Source: a virus
Strand: one strand, 5' to 3'
IMG/VR virus record: IMGVR_UViG_3300040959_000894
Span: 1 to 63,323 of that record
Length of the DNA: 63,323 nucleotides
The translations under genes and the position numbers were made by a program. Below the pieces are notes generated by a model. It ran no database searches, was not told the DNA's origin, and saw only the letters and a program-made list of their open reading frames with translations. Numbering within the stretch: position 1 is the first letter of the stretch; every line of letters begins with the position of its first letter. This document shows positions 1-9,427 of this stretch, piece by piece.

Positions 1-1
1 T

Positions 2-1429
2 TTAATTAAATATTATCCTTGGCAAAAAGGTCAAACTTATATTCAATACGATGACCGTGTTAACCTTGACGGTGAAAAGTTTTACGCCGTTGTTGGTCCA
101 ACAAGTAATGATACAGGTGATTATAGAATTTATAAATGCCTATATAATAACGAACTTGGTGAAGTTGACACCCCACCAAACTATTCAGCAGCTACACCAA
201 ATCAAATTTATGAAACTGCTGACGGTTATGTATGGAAATTTATGTATTCACTAACACAATCAGAGTTTGAAGCATATAACGCGGTCGGTTATATTCCTAT
301 TATGGGTGACTTTGATGTTGACCCAACTGCAAATGCGTCATATGTTGATACGGGATCAAAGGTTGACCAAATCTTTGTTGAAAATATTGTAGGAAATTAC
401 GGCTATCCATATGAAAATGGTGTTATTGCTGAAGATGGTGTTTTATCAGCGGGTGAACTTATTATAACAGGTACAACATTACAGGAAATCGCAGATTATT
501 ATGCGGGCATGGCAATTTACATTACTAACATTAACGGCCAAAGCTTTTTGTATGATATTGGATCTTATTCATATAATGCTTCAACACAAAAAGCAACAGT
601 TTTTGTTGTAGGTGATCCAAAATTTGACGGTGTTGTTGATTCAGCAAGTTTTCAAATATTCCCAAAGATTGAAATCAATGGTGATGGAACAGGTGCAGCA
701 GCAATCCCAACAATTGTAAATAACTCAATTACCAAAATTAACATTATTGAAGCAGGTTCAGGATATAATAGTATATCAGCAAGAGTTGTTGATCCATTAT
801 ATGACTTTGAACCTGAGGATGCTTTATCTATTGATGTTCGTGCGGAACTAAGACCGATCTTGTCACCAACAAATGGGCACGCAACGAACTTCCTTAACGA
901 ACTTCATTCCCGCCACGTATTACTTTACGGATATATCACAGAAACAGATAATACCCAAATCGGCGCAACAAATAGTTATTCATATATCGGTGTGGTTAAA
1001 AACCCTGAGTGGGCAAACACTGATCCGTCATATACTGCGCCGTCAGTATTTGATAACAGGATTTCTATTGTATCTGACCAATGGCCTGCCGCCGTTGTTA
1101 ATGATACACTAACACAAGTTAATAGCAGTCAAGAAACTGTATTTGTCGGTAAAGTCCATGAAGTTGATAATACTGCCAACACGATTTATATTTCAGAGTA
1201 TATGGGCGCATATGAAAACCAGCCAGGAACATCGGTATCATTAGACACATCATTACCTTTGTTCACTTCGTCCGGCCAGACAATTAATATAAATACTCCG
1301 ACAGCCGATAATGTAATAACATCCGATTATGTTCAAAGATCAGGCGAAGTATACTTTATGGAAGATATTATTCCATTAAATAGATCCGCCGCTTCAAGAG
1401 AAGAATATAAACTGGTCTTGCAATTCTAA
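2..1429 (+). CDS. gp8: Baseplate wedge protein gp8 (5' truncated)
   Basis: The reading frame is open from base 2, so the gene enters from outside the window and the ATG at 242 is internal. Two regions match what I recall of T4 gp8. The segment with Y-K-C-L followed by A-D-G-Y-V-W-K-F-M-Y (about residues 43-83 of the visible part) resembles T4's YRCL and GDGYVWEYLF. The C-terminus (RSGEVYFMEDIIPL, ending in LVLQF) resembles T4's RHSGEMIYMENRPPI ending in LFTF. gp8 joins gp6, gp7, gp10 and gp53 in the baseplate wedge. About 475 residues are visible against 334 in the whole T4 protein, so this homologue carries insertions, and by position roughly 60-90 N-terminal residues are missing. An exact TATAAATA lies inside the gene at 1288. 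Confidence 0.85.
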   Translation, partial: LIKYYPWQKGQTYIQYDDRVNLDGEKFYAVVGPTSNDTGDYRIYKCLYNNELGEVDTPPNYSAATPNQIYETADGYVWKFMYSLTQSEFEAYNAVGYIPIMGDFDVDPTANASYVDTGSKVDQIFVENIVGNYGYPYENGVIAEDGVLSAGELIITGTTLQEIADYYAGMAIYITNINGQSFLYDIGSYSYNASTQKATVFVVGDPKFDGVVDSASFQIFPKIEINGDGTGAAAIPTIVNNSITKINIIEAGSGYNSISARVVDPLYDFEPEDALSIDVRAELRPILSPTNGHATNFLNELHSRHVLLYGYITETDNTQIGATNSYSYIGVVKNPEWANTDPSYTAPSVFDNRISIVSDQWPAAVVNDTLTQVNSSQETVFVGKVHEVDNTANTIYISEYMGAYENQPGTSVSLDTSLPLFTSSGQTININTPTADNVITSDYVQRSGEVYFMEDIIPLNRSAASREEYKLVLQF

Positions 1430-1442
1430 GAGAGATAAACAT

Positions 1443-4400
1443 ATGCCAATTAATACAAATTTAAACATTTCTCCATACTTCGATGACTTCGACCAGGAGA
1501 ATCAATTCTATAGAGTTTTGTTTAAACCCGCATATGCGGTTCAAGCAAGAGAGCTAATACAGCTTCAAACAATCTTGCAAAATCAGATTGAACAATTTGG
1601 TGATAACATCTATAAAGAAGGTTCAATCATTAAAGGTTGTAACTTTACACAATTGGATGCATTGGAATTTGTTAAGCTTGGTGAAAAACCTGGTTTTACT
1701 CCAACAAATTTTATTAGCGGAACAGTAGAAGAAACAATCTCAGGTGTTAAAACACTTGTTGATGTTGTATATACGGTAACAGGTGGTACTACAAGCCTGG
1801 AGGCTGAAATTGTTTCGGCACAAATTGGTTATACAACTCGTCCACCTGATCTAAATACTTTCTTTGTTAATTACTTAAACACAACGGAAGATTTGGCTAA
1901 CTCCGATAATACTATCAAGCAATTCAATGCTGGTGAAACACTTTCCATTTACCGTTCAAAAACTGTTGGTGGTGCACCTCACCCAACTGATCCCGGCCCG
2001 ACACTTGTTGATACAATCAGTGTAGCCGGCGCAGGATTTACCCCAGTTGGTAAATCGTTTGGTTTGAAAGCATCACCTGGTATTATTTTCCAAAAAGGTC
2101 ATTTCTTGTTTACAACTCAGCAAACATTAGTTGTTGAAAAATATTCAAGATTTCCTAATAATGTTAGTGTTGGTTTTAAAGTTGATGAACAACTTATTTC
2201 ATTCTTACAAGATCCTACACTATATGACAATGCAAATGGATCAAGAAATGAAAACGCACCTGGTGCTGATAGATTAAAACTTGTACCTGATTTGGTTGCA
2301 CTCACAACTGCTACTGCAGATATTGACTCTGACTTTTTCACACTAATCCGTTATGAAACAGGTAACGCAATTGAGCTTAGAGATGTAACTCAGTTCAATG
2401 TATTGGGTGAAGAAATGGCTCGCCGAACATATGAAGAGTCAGGTAACTATGTTGCTGAAAAATTCATCGTAAAACCCGACCGGCGATATGACGTTGATGC
2501 TGAAGAAAACCTTCTTAAGGCTTTGGTTAGCCCAGGTGTTGCATATATTAAAGGATTTAGAGTTGAAAACGCAGGTGAAAGAGAATTCACAATTCCTCCA
2601 ATCACTTCAACAACAATTCAACAAAACGAACCAGTTGGAATGAATTATGGTAACTATGTTGATGTTACTTCTATTACCGGTGTTCTTGATATTGACTTTA
2701 CCACAAGCAACCTCCAAGACGGAACAGGTGCAACAATCGGTGAATGTTTTGTTCGTAACTTAACACCTGACCGCGCATATATTTTCGGTGTAAGAATTAC
2801 AAATGCCGCAAAAACATTTGCCGACGTTGAAAGAATTTCGAGTGGAACAGGATATATCGGAATTGCCGCAGGTTCAACAATTAAAGGTCAAAAACAAGCA
2901 CCGATGATTTTTGATACAGGCACATTCAGTTTGAAAGAAATAACTGATATGTCAATTCCTCGCCGTGTTAAAGAATCAAGTGTTACACCAACAGGAACAA
3001 CAATTACTATTCCTGCAGGTCCTAGTGATGATTTTAACTGTAACAATGATGACGTTGTAGTTGTTGATAGCACAAATACTCGTATTCTTGTTGGCGGTAC
3101 AACCACAACAGTTAATGACAGCAATCTCGTAATTGCCTTGAATACTACACCAACTGGTGACTGTACTGTTTATTTTAATAAAAGAATTCAATTAGCAGGA
3201 AATCACTCGAAGCTTTCAGTTGAACCGTATATTAAAGTTACTTATTCTACATCAACTTCAAAATACACATTAGGTTTTCCTGACGTATATGAAATTGTTT
3301 CTATTGCCGACTCAACAAACGGTGATGATTACACAAACAGTTTCCGTCTAAAAACAAATCAAAAAGATAGTTATTATGACATATCTTATATGGAATATAT
3401 TCCTGGTCGTCCAAAACCGCCAGCAGGTGACCTTGTAATCAAATTAAAAGTATTCCAACTAAATAACGCATCAGGTGAATATTACTTTACCGTTAATAGT
3501 TATGGTGGAATTGATGATACAACTCCTGACGATGATTTGCCATCCACTTCATATAGATCAAATAAAATTCCAGTATACCGTGCAAATAACGGAAGAGTAT
3601 ATAATTTAAGAGAATGTTTTGACTTTAGACCTTATGTCGATAAGAACCCAAATGCTCTATATACTCAGACTTTGCCAGGCGGTGCACCAACTATCTCTGG
3701 TATAGTGGATGACACCTCTGTAACCTTTACTGGATCCACATTCATTACTCCATCTAATGGCAATTCAATTACCTGTGATATTGAGCACTACATGGCACGT
3801 ATAGACGTTATAGCCGTGGACTCATTTGGGCGATTTGATTACATCTTAGGTACTGAGGAAGAAAGCCCTGTGCCACCTAGAATTGCTCCTGACCAACTAC
3901 AAATTTCAAAAGTTGTTGTACCAGGATTGCCTGCACTAACACCAAAAGAAGCTGCTCGTGAAGGTAAAAAACAATATGCAATCAAGATGTCTTCAAAGAC
4001 AGTTGAAAATTATACTATGCGAGATATTAAGTCAATCGAGAAAAGATTGGAGGCAATGGAATATTATATTCAGTTGAACCAGTTGGAAACCGAAACAACA
4101 AACTTGCTAATTACTGATGAAAATGGATTGACAAGGTTTAAGAATGGTTATATAGTAGATCCATTGAACAACCTAGATCTTGCAAACGTACAAGACAATG
4201 AATTTAACGCGTCTGTTCCTTTTGATAAAAAGCAACTACAACCTGCGGTAAGAACATTCCCATTAGATTTACGTTTAAAATCTACATCAAGTGCATCGGT
4301 ATTCCCAAATACTGATGAACCTGAGGCTGCCACACTTAGCCGTGATAGTCATATTTCAGTTATCAAACAACCATACGCATCAGGATTTAGAAATGCCGTA

Positions 4401-6902
4401 AGTAACTTTTATAAGTATGTTGGGTTAGGTGATTTGTTCCCTGCCTTTGACTCGGTACAAGATACAGTTGCTGACCCAGTTTCAATTGATATTAATCTCG
4501 TAAGTCCGTTTGCAGATTTCCTTGAAAACGTACAGCAATTTATTCCATTAACAGGATCAGTTGATACAGGTAGAATTTTGCGTGAATTTGGCGGTGACAA
4601 CAATTGGTTCCCAACACAAGTTGCAGAAGTTCGTACTTGGGAATTGTCAGCAACAGAATCAGTTGTTCAATCAGACGTTGGTGAATTTGCATCAAATGTT
4701 GAGTTCAATCCGTTTATGCGGTCAAGAGATGTCAATGTTTATATGGCAGGTCTTCGTCCTAATACTCGTCATTATTTCTTCTTTGATGGCGTTGATGTAA
4801 ACGATCACGTATTCCCAGGTACATCAAGTAATAGTGCAAGAGCAGTTAATCGCTATGGTGCAAAAGGTGATCCTGTTGTATCCGACGCAAGTGGTGTTAT
4901 CAGAGCGGTGTTTAGTATTCCTTCTGAAACATTCTATTGCGGTGATAGAAACCTTGAAGTTGTTGACGTTGATACCTATTCGGAAATCGGATCTGGTGCA
5001 ACATCTATCGGAACACTATCGTACCACGCATGGAATATTAATGTCGAGAAAACAACACTGACACAATCAACTCGCGTTCCTGCAACCGTTGGTACCGCTT
5101 CAATGACTGAACGTAACTTGGCAAGACGCCCAAGGCCACAGCCTCAGCCGAGCGATGACGATGATCCAAGACCAACACCTCCAGGTATCCGTGGTGTTGA
5201 TTGGGATCCATTAGCACAAACATTCTTTATTAAAGGTGGTATGGGCCGCGGTTCTGGTACAATTTTCGCATCTAAAATTGATTTGTATTTCAAAAAGAAA
5301 TCAACAACTCAAGGTGTTACCGTAATGCTTCGTGAAGTTGTAAACGGTTATCCTTCTACATCAATTATTCCTTTCTCAAAAATACACCTAAATCCCGAGG
5401 ATGTAAATATTTCCGACGACTCAAGTGTAGCAACAACAATTGATTTTACCGCACCTGTAAGACTTGATGTTGAAAAAGAATATTCAGTTGTTATCATGCC
5501 TGACGGTTGTGATCCAAACTACTTGTTGTTTACATCAAAAGTTGGTGGAACCGATTTAACACCTGGTGCCACAAACGGCCAAGCAATTGTTCAAGACTGG
5601 GGTGATGGTGTTCTATTCACTTCTACAAACAATAAAGCATGGCAATCATATCAAGATGAAGATTTAAAATTCACACTATATCGTCATAACTTTAGTGCGG
5701 CAACAGGTTCTATTACATTAACACAAGATGCAAATGAATTCTTTACCTTAACAACATGGAATGGCGAATTTAAACAAGGTGAAAGAGTTTACCGTGAAAT
5801 GACTATCAGCGGTTCAACAGGAACGCAAATTAATATTCCTGTTGGAAGTAATATCTTGACTGGTACTACATTAACTGATACTTATAATAATGGTGACTTT
5901 ATACTTGTTACAGATACAGGTGGTGGCAACATTGATATTTTTGAAGTTGTAAGTGTAGATTCTGATACTCAAATCACGCTGAATAAACCTTCAACAATCA
6001 TTCGGACAAACCACTTTCATAAACCAGTTGTAACCGGTGTTGTTTCATACTATAACCCATTTGAGCCAAACTTGTTATATTTAAGATCTTCAAATGCTTC
6101 AGGTGTAAGGATCTTTGGAACAGGTGCAACAATCTTAGGATTGGACTCAGGTACAGAAGCAACAATTTCAACTGTTGATAACGTGACTGTCAGTTATATT
6201 CAACCGATGATTTATCGCAGTAATGATACTGAAACCACAACATCAATCTCAGGAAGTTTTGTTGATGCAACAAATACTTTGAACAACTATACGTTGCCAA
6301 TGCGGTTCGGTGCATCAAATCACTTTACAAATAAAGGTAATATCATTTACAGTAAGTCAAATGATACCGCAAATTCTCGTCCGTTTGATATGACTATCAG
6401 CATGACTAATAACAACAATACCACATCGTCACCGTTTATTGACCTTGATGGATCATCGGTTATTGCTTATCAGTATAAGATTACAAATACTGAAGATACT
6501 TCTAAATATGTATCAAAAACAATTGAACTTAAAGAAGATCTTGATGCCGAAGATATGGAAGTGTTTGTAACTGGATATCGACCCGCAGGATCAGACATTA
6601 AACTTTATATTAAACCACAAAACCAATATGATCCTGCATCATTTGAAAATGCTGATTGGATTGAGATGGAATTGTTTGAAGGTGTTGGTTCTTTCTCATC
6701 ATCGGCAAATCTGAATGATTTCCGTGAGTTTAAATACCGAGTACCTGCAACAGCGAAAAACGGTTCAGGTGTTCTTGAATATACAAATACCGCAGGAACA
6801 TTTACAGGTTATAGAAAGTTTGCTATCAAAATTGAATTGAGATCACCAAACCAATATTCTGTTCCATTCGTAAAAGATTATAGAGGGATTGCTTTGACAT
6901 AA
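1443..6902 (+). CDS. Large DUF4815-type baseplate/fibre-anchor protein (1819 aa)
   Basis: The N-terminus (ISPYFDDFD, F-Y-R-V-L-F-K-P-A-Y-A-V-Q-A-R-E, then F-G-D-N-I-Y-K-E-G-S) is the signature of DUF4815 structural proteins of marine T4-like phages. A second conserved block around residues 1250-1370 begins DPLAQTFF and continues into a beta-rich domain with NGYPSTSI and NISDDSSVATT. Between the two, about residues 1225-1247, is a Pro/Arg/Asp low-complexity linker. The C-terminus (F-R-E-F-K-Y-R-V, ending in KDYRGIALT) is another conserved element. It follows gp8 directly and precedes the fibre genes, so a role at the baseplate periphery, perhaps equivalent to gp10 or gp7 or anchoring fibres, is likely but inferred. 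The RBS is weak (AGAGA at 1430-1434). It ends by overlapping the next start by one base. Confidence 0.75.
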   Translation: MPINTNLNISPYFDDFDQENQFYRVLFKPAYAVQARELIQLQTILQNQIEQFGDNIYKEGSIIKGCNFTQLDALEFVKLGEKPGFTPTNFISGTVEETISGVKTLVDVVYTVTGGTTSLEAEIVSAQIGYTTRPPDLNTFFVNYLNTTEDLANSDNTIKQFNAGETLSIYRSKTVGGAPHPTDPGPTLVDTISVAGAGFTPVGKSFGLKASPGIIFQKGHFLFTTQQTLVVEKYSRFPNNVSVGFKVDEQLISFLQDPTLYDNANGSRNENAPGADRLKLVPDLVALTTATADIDSDFFTLIRYETGNAIELRDVTQFNVLGEEMARRTYEESGNYVAEKFIVKPDRRYDVDAEENLLKALVSPGVAYIKGFRVENAGEREFTIPPITSTTIQQNEPVGMNYGNYVDVTSITGVLDIDFTTSNLQDGTGATIGECFVRNLTPDRAYIFGVRITNAAKTFADVERISSGTGYIGIAAGSTIKGQKQAPMIFDTGTFSLKEITDMSIPRRVKESSVTPTGTTITIPAGPSDDFNCNNDDVVVVDSTNTRILVGGTTTTVNDSNLVIALNTTPTGDCTVYFNKRIQLAGNHSKLSVEPYIKVTYSTSTSKYTLGFPDVYEIVSIADSTNGDDYTNSFRLKTNQKDSYYDISYMEYIPGRPKPPAGDLVIKLKVFQLNNASGEYYFTVNSYGGIDDTTPDDDLPSTSYRSNKIPVYRANNGRVYNLRECFDFRPYVDKNPNALYTQTLPGGAPTISGIVDDTSVTFTGSTFITPSNGNSITCDIEHYMARIDVIAVDSFGRFDYILGTEEESPVPPRIAPDQLQISKVVVPGLPALTPKEAAREGKKQYAIKMSSKTVENYTMRDIKSIEKRLEAMEYYIQLNQLETETTNLLITDENGLTRFKNGYIVDPLNNLDLANVQDNEFNASVPFDKKQLQPAVRTFPLDLRLKSTSSASVFPNTDEPEAATLSRDSHISVIKQPYASGFRNAVSNFYKYVGLGDLFPAFDSVQDTVADPVSIDINLVSPFADFLENVQQFIPLTGSVDTGRILREFGGDNNWFPTQVAEVRTWELSATESVVQSDVGEFASNVEFNPFMRSRDVNVYMAGLRPNTRHYFFFDGVDVNDHVFPGTSSNSARAVNRYGAKGDPVVSDASGVIRAVFSIPSETFYCGDRNLEVVDVDTYSEIGSGATSIGTLSYHAWNINVEKTTLTQSTRVPATVGTASMTERNLARRPRPQPQPSDDDDPRPTPPGIRGVDWDPLAQTFFIKGGMGRGSGTIFASKIDLYFKKKSTTQGVTVMLREVVNGYPSTSIIPFSKIHLNPEDVNISDDSSVATTIDFTAPVRLDVEKEYSVVIMPDGCDPNYLLFTSKVGGTDLTPGATNGQAIVQDWGDGVLFTSTNNKAWQSYQDEDLKFTLYRHNFSAATGSITLTQDANEFFTLTTWNGEFKQGERVYREMTISGSTGTQINIPVGSNILTGTTLTDTYNNGDFILVTDTGGGNIDIFEVVSVDSDTQITLNKPSTIIRTNHFHKPVVTGVVSYYNPFEPNLLYLRSSNASGVRIFGTGATILGLDSGTEATISTVDNVTVSYIQPMIYRSNDTETTTSISGSFVDATNTLNNYTLPMRFGASNHFTNKGNIIYSKSNDTANSRPFDMTISMTNNNNTTSSPFIDLDGSSVIAYQYKITNTEDTSKYVSKTIELKEDLDAEDMEVFVTGYRPAGSDIKLYIKPQNQYDPASFENADWIEMELFEGVGSFSSSANLNDFREFKYRVPATAKNGSGVLEYTNTAGTFTGYRKFAIKIELRSPNQYSVPFVKDYRGIALT

Positions 6903-7081
6903 TGTATACTCGCGATAAAAATAGTAATGCCGTTCTAAATAATGACGCCGCTGCTCTTAATAAATATAAACAGGAAAGAGCATTACACCGCAATGTTACT
7001 GCGTTAGCTGAAGAGATCTCTGATATAAAAATTTGTATCACACGTATCTGCGAACGATTAGATTTAATAGAGAAGAATTAA
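6902..7081 (+). CDS. 59-aa coiled-coil-like small protein
   Basis: An ATG at 6902 shares its A with the last base of the upstream TAA, a typical translational-coupling junction, and the frame stays open to a TAA at 7081, one base before the next gene. The product starts MYTRDKNSNAVLNND and has a helical, charged C-terminal half (about residues 18-59) with heptad-like Ile/Leu spacing and three Cys/Arg pairs. Exact fit between two structural genes and absence of a competing frame support it as real. Small proteins with a similar N-terminus occur, as I recall, next to baseplate genes in other marine T4-like phages. A role as a small baseplate clamp or assembly factor would be a guess. Confidence 0.7.
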   Translation: MYTRDKNSNAVLNNDAAALNKYKQERALHRNVTALAEEISDIKICITRICERLDLIEKN

Positions 7082-7082
7082 A

Positions 7083-8012
7083 ATGGCCAAGTCGAATATT
7101 CAAAATATTACAACTGCACAATCATTTCAAAACTGGTTTGATAAAACAAATGAAATGGTTGATCTTTTTAGAACTTCAGCGGTTACCGCGTCCGTTGCCG
7201 GGGATATTACAACCGGGGATGTCAATCTAGTCGGTGATTTGACAGTTACAAATCTTCTTGCTGATACACAAATTAAAACAGACTCAATTGTTTCCTATAC
7301 GGGTGGTGCCACCGTCGTGTTGGGTTCACCGCTTCAGGTTACAAGTTCTGCGTCAGAAATTGCCGCAACATTTCAATATGGCGCAAGTGGTGCATTAACA
7401 CGATATACAAACGGTACATCCTCATGGGATATTGGTATTGAAGATAATACAAATCTTAACTTCATTATTAATACAGGTGTCGGCGCAACTCGTTTTGAAT
7501 TGTCAGCAGCAGGTACATTAAAAGTTCCAAACCTTGAAACAATTGAATCAATTGTAGCAACTGAAGATGTTTCAATTGGCCGTGACCTCACGGTTACAGG
7601 TAATACGACATTCGGTGGAACACTGACAGCGGATGATTTAACTTTATCGGGTGACTTAACTTGTGTTGATGTATATGCCCAGGATGTATTTGCAACAGGC
7701 GAAGTTACAACAGCTTATTCTGCATCAGATAGAAAACTAAAAGAAAATATAAACGTAATTGATAACGCTCTCGATAAAGTATCACAAGTTAACGGATATA
7801 CGTTTAACTATATTGGCAAAGAAGAAATTGCCACGGGTGTTATAGCACAAGAAATTGAAAAAGTACTTCCCGGAGTAGTATACGAAACACACTCTGAAGA
7901 AAATGGAAATTTCAAAGCAGTACGTTATGGAAACATTGTTGGCCTTCTTATTGAAGCAATTAAAGAGCTCAAAGATGAAGTGGATAATTTGAAAAATGGC
8001 TCTACAGACTAG
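7083..8012 (+). CDS. Short tail fibre with C-terminal S74 chaperone
   Basis: A 309-aa fibre protein. The N-terminal ~45 residues (MAKSNIQNITTAQSFQNWFD) are the conserved virion-attachment head seen in marine T4-like fibres. The middle is a beta-rich shaft with repeated GDLTVTGN-like phrases. The last 95 residues are a peptidase S74 intramolecular chaperone (family of endosialidase and T5 L-shaped fibre chaperones). It starts at Ser215 (SDRKLKENI), with Lys220 as the dyad partner, then GVIAQEIEKVLPG and YGNIVGLLIEAIKELK. In this family the domain drives trimerisation and then cuts itself off just before the Ser. It overlaps the following adhesin gene by 17 bases. Confidence 0.85.
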   Translation: MAKSNIQNITTAQSFQNWFDKTNEMVDLFRTSAVTASVAGDITTGDVNLVGDLTVTNLLADTQIKTDSIVSYTGGATVVLGSPLQVTSSASEIAATFQYGASGALTRYTNGTSSWDIGIEDNTNLNFIINTGVGATRFELSAAGTLKVPNLETIESIVATEDVSIGRDLTVTGNTTFGGTLTADDLTLSGDLTCVDVYAQDVFATGEVTTAYSASDRKLKENINVIDNALDKVSQVNGYTFNYIGKEEIATGVIAQEIEKVLPGVVYETHSEENGNFKAVRYGNIVGLLIEAIKELKDEVDNLKNGSTD

Positions 8013-9426
8013 CGGCCCAATATCATTAGACGATATTAAAGTTGAATTTGAAGGAACCACTTGGTCAATTAACGATTATTATAGGGGTGGCGGACTTGTT
8101 CCTGATTTCACCGTTAATAATAATGTGCCAACAAGCGGAGCAATTTCTTTAGGCGATTTTTACGGTGCTATTAACGGTATCGAAGTTACAATCACAATTG
8201 CCGGCGCAGGCGGGGCTGGCGGTGGCGGCCGGTATGAGCCAAATACTGCAGCAATTTCTAACAACGGCGGGGCAGGTGGCGGTTCAAGTTATGGCGGCGA
8301 TCAAGGCATTGTTAGTGTAGCAGTAAACGGCGGCTCTGGCGGTAATAGTGCAGGTTCAACAAACTTTGTCGGAAATGCTGGCGGCGACACAAGCTTTGGT
8401 AATGGTGGAGGAGCAGCAAACCAACAAACAAATGGTCAGAATGCAACCGGATTTGGTGCAGGTGGCGGTGGCGGTGGCGGTGATGCAGACTCAGGTAAAA
8501 ATGATTCTGAAGGTAAAGGTGGTAATGGCGGAGCTGCTGGGCAGGTGTATAATATAACGACCGTAGGCGGCATCGGTGAAACAGTAACATATAGCCTTGG
8601 CGCTGCATCCTCCACAAGAGGGCAAGCAAATACACTTGGCGGTTATGGTAAAAGTGGTGTTATTCAATTTCAATATAATGGTTTAACTCTTATCTATTCA
8701 TTAACAGGAACACACGTTATTGGTTCGGTTACAACCTCGTCTAACTTGATGCAAGAATGTGATGCTCAATACTATAATGCTACTTCTGGTACTTGGCCGG
8801 ATATTTCAGGTAAAGGCAGAGACTTACAGGCGGATGAATTTCCTGGTCCTTATAATAATAACGCATCATTAGGTTGGCACGATTCAAGTAGCACTGCTCC
8901 GAACTTCTTTATGTATCAAAACCTATTTACTGGTCCGGCATCAGATAGCTTTACGATCACCAATACATCAGGTTATACAATTGAATTGGTATGTAGAACT
9001 GAGATTTATACACAAAATGCCGCGTTTAAATTCCACGGTGGTGTCTATCTTTCTAGAGGAATATTCTCTCACCCAACATGGACAAACGGGAATTGGTATT
9101 TTGACCAAGGTGGTTGTTGCGCAGCAAGCCAAAGACTTAATGTTGCAAACAACCAAACCTCATATCAACATATTGTATTGCGTTCTACTCCATCACGTAG
9201 ACATATTATTAGAAACGGTACCATTATCGCAACAAATACAACAGGCGCTGCAAATATTTCATTGAACTCAACTCCAATGAACGTAGGCGGGTCAAGTAAT
9301 GAATATGGTGGAATTAACAGTTCTTGGTATGCGCGCTTAGGATATTGGGCAGTACATAATACAGGATTAACTGATACACAAATTACCGAGCGGTGGAACA
9401 ACATCCGCGGAAGATGGGGATTATAA
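7996..9426 (+). CDS. Glycine-rich adhesin with LamG-like C-terminal domain
   Basis: A 476-aa protein in three parts. Residues 1-70 contain two copies of a GxISLxD motif (SGPISLDDIKVEF, SGAISLGDFYGA), a common N-terminal element of phage tip proteins. Residues ~70-220 are strongly glycine-rich with runs such as GAGGGGGGGDAD, recalling the polyglycine-II sandwich of the S16-type gp38 adhesin. Residues ~248-476 look like a LamG/concanavalin-like jelly roll: W-Y-F-D-Q-G-G, Y-Q-H-I-V-L-R-S, N-G-T-I-I-A, ending L-T-D-T-Q-I-T-E-R-W-N. It lies immediately after the S74 fibre gene, the arrangement expected for a fibre and its receptor-binding tip. Glycan or protein receptor recognition is inferred. 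Confidence 0.7.
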   Translation: MALQTSGPISLDDIKVEFEGTTWSINDYYRGGGLVPDFTVNNNVPTSGAISLGDFYGAINGIEVTITIAGAGGAGGGGRYEPNTAAISNNGGAGGGSSYGGDQGIVSVAVNGGSGGNSAGSTNFVGNAGGDTSFGNGGGAANQQTNGQNATGFGAGGGGGGGDADSGKNDSEGKGGNGGAAGQVYNITTVGGIGETVTYSLGAASSTRGQANTLGGYGKSGVIQFQYNGLTLIYSLTGTHVIGSVTTSSNLMQECDAQYYNATSGTWPDISGKGRDLQADEFPGPYNNNASLGWHDSSSTAPNFFMYQNLFTGPASDSFTITNTSGYTIELVCRTEIYTQNAAFKFHGGVYLSRGIFSHPTWTNGNWYFDQGGCCAASQRLNVANNQTSYQHIVLRSTPSRRHIIRNGTIIATNTTGAANISLNSTPMNVGGSSNEYGGINSSWYARLGYWAVHNTGLTDTQITERWNNIRGRWGL

Positions 9427-9427
9427 T

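Noticed and set aside
51-254. 67-aa + frame near the left edge
   Set aside because: Overlaps the gp8 frame, which is open from base 2 and matches gp8 in sequence; this one shows no family pattern.
1288-1295. TATAAATA inside gp8
   Set aside because: An exact match but within a coding region and ~150 bases before the next start; in AT-rich DNA a few chance copies are expected. It could be an internal late promoter but nothing supports it.
7996-9426. Adhesin as target of a diversity-generating retroelement
   Set aside because: No reverse transcriptase, template repeat or A-rich variable repeat is visible in the window.
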